5,023 nt of DNA, taken from an uncultured Clostridia bacterium. Its GTDB lineage: Bacteria; Bacillota; Clostridia; UMGS1883. The DNA lies in contig CANRHW010000123.1 in the NCBI GenBank assembly GCA_947630525.1, forward strand, positions 1 through 5,023, written 5' to 3'. A program made the translations under genes and the position numbers. Positions 4,692 to 5,023 of this stretch are shown here, one piece after another; within the stretch, counting starts at the first letter, position 1; each line of letters starts with the position of its first letter. Below the pieces are notes generated by a model. It worked only from the letters and a program-made list of their open reading frames with translations. It was not told the origin of the DNA and did no database searches.

Positions 4692-5023
4692 ATGAACGTA
4701 TACAAGCTGTCCGAAATCAGCCCCGAAAAACTGGATTTTATTATGAAGCGGGCCGAAATGGATATTACCGAGCAGATGAAGCTGGCCAAGGAAATTTCAG
4801 ACGAGGTCAAAAGAGACGGCGACAAGGCCGTACTGAAATATACCGAAAAATTTGACCATGTGGCGCTGGCCCCGGATAAAATCAAGGTCACGGCCGAGGA
4901 AATCGAGGCCGGATATAACAACCTTGACCCGGAGACCAGGGAGGCCATTGAATACGCCTACAAGAATATTTACGACTTTCACGAAAAGCAGCTCCCGGAG
5001 GAAATGTGGTTCACAAATGTGGA
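4692..5023 (+). CDS. hisD: Histidinol dehydrogenase, N-terminal 110 residues (3' partial)
   Basis: HisD oxidises L-histidinol to L-histidine with two NAD+, the last steps of histidine synthesis, as a cytoplasmic zinc homodimer. The visible part matches the family's N-terminal region: DEVKRDGDKAVLKYTEKFD (37-55) corresponds to the usual 'V...GD.AL.eYt.kFD' block, VTAEEIEAG (66-74) to the next conserved helix, and EAIEYAYKNIYDFHEKQLP (84-102) to 'AI..A..NI..FH..Q'. Full length is about 430 residues, so the NAD, zinc and catalytic positions lie beyond the window and catalytic competence cannot be judged. The start at 4692 has GAAAGG (4678-4683) 8 bases upstream. It places the conserved block near the usual distance from the N-terminus. 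An in-frame ATG at 4608 would add 28 residues and has no ribosome site. No other his gene is visible, but downstream sequence is missing. Some HisD homologues may act outside histidine synthesis. Confidence 0.9.
   Translation, partial: MNVYKLSEISPEKLDFIMKRAEMDITEQMKLAKEISDEVKRDGDKAVLKYTEKFDHVALAPDKIKVTAEEIEAGYNNLDPETREAIEYAYKNIYDFHEKQLPEEMWFTNV

Noticed and set aside
4589..4948. Open frame on the - strand opposite hisD
   Set aside because: It overlaps the recognisable HisD N-terminus and the hisD promoter. Its serine- and leucine-rich translation is typical of the antisense of a helical protein.

Overview
The window looks like chromosomal DNA of a mid-GC Clostridia-type Firmicute, possibly an Oscillospirales/Ruminococcaceae-like gut lineage. 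The reasons are strong AGGAGG/AAGGAG ribosome sites, two near-consensus sigma-A promoters with 17-bp spacers, rho-independent terminators with T-tracts, a DUF4153/DUF4173-type membrane protein, and a large modular secreted protein. The exact taxon cannot be fixed from the sequence.

Left part (1-2335, + strand): the 3' portion of a gene for a large secreted beta-sandwich protein. It enters the window inside its signal peptide and carries a CBM4_9-like module, an Ig/FN3-like module and an acidic C-terminal domain. After 19 bp, with its own excellent ribosome site, comes a 56-residue peptide gene of unknown function. A strong terminator follows.

Middle (2336-2611): a gene-free stretch of 276 bp between convergent genes. 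It is filled almost edge to edge with perfect or near-perfect hairpins, all with different arm sequences. Two of the loops are GNRA and UNCG tetraloops when read on the + strand. Two hairpins have the form of rho-independent terminators. The rest is more secondary structure than termination needs, and it is the most unusual part of the window.

Right-middle (2612-4407, - strand): a two-gene membrane-protein operon, transcribed right to left from a consensus promoter. First comes a 477-residue polytopic DUF4153/DUF4173-type protein, then a 121-residue three-helix membrane protein coupled to it by an ATGA overlap.

Right end (4408-5023): a 284-bp divergent intergenic region with one promoter facing each way. 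The rightward promoter (TTGAAA-17-TATAAT) contains a Fur/PerR-like 7-1-7 inverted repeat. It drives the start of histidinol dehydrogenase (hisD), which runs off the window after 110 codons.

The three transcription units (secreted protein plus peptide; membrane pair; hisD) show no obvious shared pathway. I see no transposase, tRNA, rRNA or CRISPR array.
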